Assembly: GCF_026262505.1 (NCBI RefSeq)
Contig: NC_067205.1
Location: 7,750,001-7,814,000, forward strand
Length of the DNA: 64,000 bases
From: Trichomonas vaginalis G3
Taxonomy: Eukaryota > Parabasalia > Trichomonadida > Trichomonadidae
Reading direction: 5' to 3'
Part shown: positions 59,680 to 64,000 of the stretch, piece by piece
How the letters are laid out: every line of letters begins with the position of its first letter
Position numbering within the stretch: position 1 is the stretch's first letter
Notes under the pieces: generated by a model
Told to the model about the DNA's origin: nothing
Seen by the model: only the letters and a program-made list of their open reading frames with translations
Databases searched by the model: none
Translations under genes and position numbers: made by a program

Positions 59680-60696
59680 TTAGTACACTTCGTCTTCGAA
59701 TCCATCGAAATCTTCAGCCTCGTCGAACGCCTGTTCGAGAGAAATAGCTCCTGCAACCTGCCTTGAAACAATTGGCTTGTTGCGGTCAGGGAAGTAGCTC
59801 TGGAACCAGATGTGGTTCAAAGCTTCCTGGGCAGAGAGTCTGCGGTCTGGATCCTTCTCCATGAGCCAGCGGATGAGGTCCTTGGCCTCGTCAGAGACAT
59901 CGTCAAAGGCCTCTGAGTTGAAGTCGTATCTAGCTTCGATTATCTCTCTATGGCAATCTCCGCTTGGGAATGGAGACTCCGCGGTAAGAAGAACATACAT
60001 GGTAACACCTAATGACCATAAATCAATCTTTTCACCATCTGTGTGTTAGTATTTTGAAAAAAATAAAAATTTTTGCGAAATTTATCAAATAAAAATATTT
60101 GTAAATTAGGCAAAAATAAAATAGTACATACATGGTTTGTGTAAATAAATTTCTGGAGCTGCATAAATAGGAGTTCCGACAGAATCATTTAATAACTGGC
60201 CAGGATTAAATCTTTTAGCAAAACCGAAGTCTGCAAGTAAAGCAAGTGGATTTTCTAAGTCTCCGTTCTGAAGGAATATGTTTTCTGGTTTGATATCGCG
60301 ATGCATGATACCAATTGAGTGACAATAGTCAATTGCTTGGAGCATTGAGTACATAATCTTGCATACAGTCTGCTCCTTCATTTTGCCGTTCTGGTAGACA
60401 ATCTCAAAGAGGTCACCGCCAGTAGCTAAAGGCATGACAACGCAATAGTAAAATTCGATATCAAATACATCCATCGCTTGGATGATATTTTGATGCTGAA
60501 GTGAACGCATGATGTTAACTTCGTCTTCAATTGCTTGTGGATTGGCTTTTGCTTTTTTGATGCATTTAATAGCGAGTTTGCAGCATTTCTGCTCGTGATA
60601 AGACTCGTAGACAATAGCATGCTCTGTCTCGAAGATCTTGGTATAAAGTCTATATGGGCCAATAAACTCAGGAGGTGGTGGTGGAGGTGCAGTCAT
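59680..60696 (-). CDS. CAMK-like protein kinase with one intron (307 aa)
   Basis: Exon 1 is 60696-60132 and exon 2 is 60038-59680; together they give 308 codons including the stop. Motifs are LAIKCIKK (Lys44), Glu59, HRDIKPEN (132-139), DFGFA (156-160), GTPIYAAPE (174-182) and, across the splice, IDLWSLGVTMY. Subdomain XI has DPDRRLSAQEALNH. The glycine-rich loop is replaced by KIFETEHAIVYES, without the usual glycines. The N-terminus has a run of prolines. The exons join in frame only after splicing. It is a Ser/Thr kinase; its substrate is unknown. Confidence 0.92.
60039..60131 (-). other. Spliceosomal intron (93 nt)
   Basis: On the minus strand the intron begins GTATGT (5' splice site, 60131-60126) and ends ACTAACACACAG (60050-60039). 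That motif combines branch point and 3' splice site and is the known trichomonad consensus. Removal restores the kinase frame between the GTPIYAAPE and DLWSLG motifs. Confidence 0.95.
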
Positions 60697-60708
60697 TTTT
60701 TTTTCCGA

Positions 60709-60718
60709 AGAAAAGTGA
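60709..60718 (-). promoter_or_regulatory. Initiator element of the kinase gene
   Basis: TCACTTTTCT on the minus strand, about 20 nt before the ATG at 60696, fits the trichomonad initiator. Confidence 0.55.
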
Positions 60719-60922
60719 CATCAAAATTGATCAATCAAATTCGCTGTCTTTTATTAGAACAGAATATCATATAATTATTATCTAAAAAATTCAAGATGAA
60801 AAAAGAGAAATGTTGACAAAATTTTTTTTTGGAAAAAAATATGAAATGGAATTTTTATTCATGAGGATGTTTTGTATAATATCATTTTTAAGAAATGAAA
60901 ATTTTGACAAATTATTTTTGAG

Positions 60923-61981
60923 ATGAAAATGCTTTTATGCCATTCTCCATCAAGATTTCGGTACATATTTTGATGGAGAATATGAACATATTAAAAGTGG
61001 CACTTATTCGTTAGACAAAAACTACTGCGTCGAAGACAGTTTCTTTGAAAATCTCAAAAATCGAGCCATTTATTCTTCAGGTGATTGTAAATTTCTATTT
61101 GAAGATAGTACATTTGTTAATATATCGCATCCATCAGACGATGGTGGAGCAGTTTATACTGAAAAAGGAGAAAACGTTCACAACCGAATTTGTTCATTCA
61201 ATTGCTCTTCACCAAAATGGGGACAGTATTGTTCTAGTCAGTCGTCTGATGGAGAACGCAAAAACTACTTTATCGAAAGTTCTATATCAAGTTCTTCAGA
61301 AACTCCAATTGGACAAGTACCATTAAATATTTTTCAAGGAAAACAATACTTAACTAAAACAAATGTTTCATATTTTAGAACATTTCAAACATGTGGATAC
61401 ATTTTTCAATCAGGAGAATCAGAATCAAATTCCACATATATAATTCAATAATAAATAATACATCAACAAATGAAATTTGTATTTACAACTTTGGTTTACC
61501 TACAGTAAAAATATATAAATGTAACATCATTAATAACTCTGTAAAAAATTATGTTATCTACAATTATAAATGTAATCTATTAACAGTTGACAAATGTAAC
61601 ATTATTGATAACTCAGGAAATAAAACTTTTTATGTAAATTTGGGTTATAAAACAGAAGTTATTAATTGTTACCTTGGAAATAATAATAATAAAACATACG
61701 GAAATGTTGTATTTAATAACACTTACAACAAAGAAATAAATCTCGAACTAAAACATCTTTCGACAGGATTGTGCCAAGCAAAATATTTAGATTTTAACAA
61801 TCATCAAACAGTTTCATCCGAATTTAAAATTTTTAATTTATTTCCATTTTATATTGTATTATTTATTAGCAATGATAATTTTATTTCAGAATCCGAATCA
61901 AATAAAGCAGCAGTATACAATCGAAACATTCTTTCTACTTTATCTAAACTCAAATCTATCATTTTTTCTTTATTCAGATAA
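60923..61981 (+). pseudogene. Beta-helix (POMP-like) surface protein, short and frameshifted
   Basis: After a start near 60923 and an early shift the frame reads FDGEYEHIKSGTYSLDKNYC, FFENLKNRAIYSSGDCKFLF, DGGAVYTEKG and CSFNCSSPKWGQYCSS. This is the pattern of trichomonad right-handed beta-helix proteins related to chlamydial polymorphic outer-membrane proteins. It stops at about 61449, then continues in another frame with repeated CNIINNS and CNIIDNS beta-helix rungs to 61981. The C-terminal membrane anchor is unclear. At least two indels. Such proteins are candidate surface antigens. Confidence 0.65.
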
Positions 61982-62374
61982 AAAGAGTGTGTAAAATATA
62001 AACATGAAATCCACAATCGACACTCTCTTTTTGACTTCTTCAACTTTCTTTTCTTTTTTCTTCAAATAAAAGTAATTGTTTAGCAGCTTTTTTATATATG
62101 TAGTTTAAAAAAATACACATTCTGACTTTATTTCATATTTCCAACAAAATTATTAAGCATATATTAGAGAATTACACAACATTACATAAGGGCTCAAGTG
62201 CAGAAAGTTAAAGTTTTCATTCCTATCAATTCAATAAAATTGCGTGATGCACAGTAATTATAAATTTAGAATGGTCGCTTCAATCTATACCATGATATGC
62301 AAAAAAAGTTATCAATAATTCTTGCAATTATATAATCCTTTTGTTAATGATTTATATCATATAAATTAATTTAA
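61982..62374. other. Spacer
   Basis: AT-rich region between convergent genes; nothing seen. Confidence 0.6.
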
Positions 62375-64000
62375 TTAAATTCTACAAGATCCATCTTGAT
62401 TTTCTTTGAAAATGCTTAGAACTTCTTGTGATTTAGCTAAATCAATTGGATACTTATCACTGCAATTTATAACATCAATTCTACTTCCATAATGAATTAG
62501 AATACTAACAATTGCTGCATTTCCAGATATCGCACCATAATGAATTGGAAGATTCCCACTGGTGTTTTGGATATTGACTTCAGCATGTGATATAAGTAAG
62601 TATTTAACTGCTTCAATATTATTGTTTTTACATGCAATATGAAGAGGAGTGTTCCATTCATTATCTCTTTCATTAATATTAGAACCATTCTCAAGTAATA
62701 AATGGAAAACTTGATTTCCTTGCTTAATAACTGATAAATGAAGAGGAGTTTCTCCTTTTTCATTTTTCAAATTAACTGTTTCACTGTTGCAAAGAAATAA
62801 AGCAATTCTGAAACTGTTACTTTCTGCTGCTAAATGCAAAGGAGTGTTTCCATTTTTGTTTGTAGCTTTTATATTAACACCTCTTTCGATTAAATCTATT
62901 GCAACCTTTTGACTTCCTTTTTCAGCTGCCAAATGAAGTGGAGTATTTCCATCTTTATTCATCTTTTCAATATTTGCTCCATGTTCTAAAAGTTTCGTTT
63001 CACAATCAATAAAGTCTTTAATTGCTGCAAAATGAAGAGGAGAATTTCCATTTTCATCTTCTGCTTCGATTTCAGAGCCATTTTCAAGCAATAAATCAAT
63101 CATTTTCAAATTATTCTTTTCAACTGCAAAATGAAGAGGAGTTTTTCCATATCGATCAACAGCATTGATATTTGCTTTATATTGAATTGCAAGAAGAGCT
63201 GTTTTGATTCCATTTGATTCTGATGCATAATGCAATGGTGTTTTCTTGAAATAATCAATCGCATCTAAGTTTGCACCTCGCTCAATGAGAATCTTTGCAG
63301 TCAATGTGTTGTCTTTTTCAAAAGCTGAATGAAGAGGAGTCCTCAAACATGAATCTTGTGGATTCAAATCAGCACCATGATCAATTAGGAATAAAACTGC
63401 TCTTGCATTATTTTGTGAAACAATATGTAATGGAGTTTTCTTTGAATAATTGCTAAGATTGATATCTGCGCCATTTTCCAACAAATATTCTGCACATTCA
63501 AAATAATTCCAGACAACAGCTGTCAAAAAAGCCGAATTTCCATTTCCATCTCTTGAATTGATGTTTATTCCATGTTGGATAAGTAGTTTTACTGCTTCAA
63601 TATGATTCAGTCTAGATGCAAAATGCAAAGCTGTTTCACCTGATTTATCTGTTTTATTAACATCTGCTCCTTTTTCAATTAATAATTCTAAAACATCGAC
63701 ACGGCCTTTCTCAGATGCGTAATGAATTGGAACTTTTTCGCCTTCACCGCTCACAGCATTAACATCTGCACCGTGTTCAACAAGAGTTTTAACCATTTCG
63801 AAAGATCTGAATGAAATTGCAGTGAAAATCAAAGAATTTTCATTTGCTGGAATAATAGAAGCCCCATGAGATAAAAGAATCGAAGCTGGTTCAACTGCAT
63901 CATTATTAACTGCTATTTGTAATGGTGTTGATCCAAATTTATTCCTTATATTCACTTGTGCTCCTTTTTCAAGTAAAGTTATCGCGGTTTCTGTGCAATT
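62375..64000 (-). CDS. Large ankyrin-repeat protein, 5' end outside window
   Basis: At least 541 residues in about 15 consecutive 33-residue ankyrin repeats (consensus GNTPLHLAAE...A-x-x-LIE-x-GA-x-x-N). The frame is open to the window edge, where another repeat is in progress (LLEKGAQVNIRN), so the start is missing. The C-terminal tail is short (VLSIFKENQDGSCRI). Ankyrin stacks bind partner proteins. The repeats are regular and unbroken, in contrast to the gene at 54078-56093. Partners are unknown. Confidence 0.9.
   Translation of the reverse strand, partial: NCTETAITLLEKGAQVNIRNKFGSTPLQIAVNNDAVEPASILLSHGASIIPANENSLIFTAISFRSFEMVKTLVEHGADVNAVSGEGEKVPIHYASEKGRVDVLELLIEKGADVNKTDKSGETALHFASRLNHIEAVKLLIQHGININSRDGNGNSAFLTAVVWNYFECAEYLLENGADINLSNYSKKTPLHIVSQNNARAVLFLIDHGADLNPQDSCLRTPLHSAFEKDNTLTAKILIERGANLDAIDYFKKTPLHYASESNGIKTALLAIQYKANINAVDRYGKTPLHFAVEKNNLKMIDLLLENGSEIEAEDENGNSPLHFAAIKDFIDCETKLLEHGANIEKMNKDGNTPLHLAAEKGSQKVAIDLIERGVNIKATNKNGNTPLHLAAESNSFRIALFLCNSETVNLKNEKGETPLHLSVIKQGNQVFHLLLENGSNINERDNEWNTPLHIACKNNNIEAVKYLLISHAEVNIQNTSGNLPIHYGAISGNAAIVSILIHYGSRIDVINCSDKYPIDLAKSQEVLSIFKENQDGSCRI

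Overview
The window looks like nuclear DNA of a trichomonad, most likely Trichomonas vaginalis. It is AT-rich and holds family members typical of that genome: BspA-like leucine-rich-repeat proteins, DUF3447-style ankyrin proteins, a small R2R3 Myb protein, a CAMK-like kinase and Tvmar-type mariners. The kinase gene carries a spliceosomal intron with the trichomonad signals GTATGT and ACTAACACACAG. TCA-type initiators sit just upstream of several ATGs. The species call is inference; I ran no database search.

Layout. 1-2099 is the end of a virus-like transposon (copy A). 2100-12941 is a patchwork: a Mutator-like element with a 9-bp target duplication (2854-5802), a 1-kb array of imperfect hairpins (7110-8110), and an IS3/IS481-type transposon (8298-11796) whose transposase is split by a nested foldback element; a piece of a host coiled-coil gene lies beyond it. 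12942-38161 is a complete 25.2-kb virus-like element (copy B) with terminal inverted repeats and a likely AAAAT target duplication. 38540-39470 is a second hairpin array. 39471-64000 is host-like: Myb gene, a large broken BspA gene, a membrane protein, an LCAT-like lipase, a deletion derivative of the Mutator-like element, a homeodomain-like/beta-propeller protein, a broken ankyrin gene, a second IS3/IS481-type element with an intact transposase and a 15-bp target duplication, the intron-containing kinase, a broken beta-helix surface protein and a large ankyrin protein running off the window.

Copy B reads as an integrated dsDNA virus of the Maverick/Polinton and Polinton-like-virus group. It has a double-jelly-roll capsid-like protein, an A32/FtsK-type packaging ATPase, a D5-like SF3 helicase, a D12 DNA adenine methyltransferase, a KilA-N plus T5orf172 protein, small basic or membrane-active virion-like proteins, and a decayed retroviral-type integrase. 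I see no protein-primed DNA polymerase B, so its replication module resembles virophages and Polinton-like viruses more than canonical Mavericks. It also carries a bacteriophage-style tail-fibre repeat protein and a phage collar-type receptor-binding domain. Many genes are broken by one-base indels, two mariners sit inside it, and the copy is probably inactive, although helicase, coiled-coil core and several small genes are open.

The most novel signal is the pair of hairpin arrays. Each holds about nine imperfect hairpins with arms of roughly 15-33 nt and few mismatches. The 7.1-8.1 kb array is spaced at about 110 bp. Both arrays end in the same GCTCGGC hairpin followed by an AATTAA/TTAACGTA tail, in opposite orientations. 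Three further perfect 21-22-bp hairpins lie in the first IS3-type transposon. They look like polycistronic small-RNA precursors, or an undescribed hairpin-based element.
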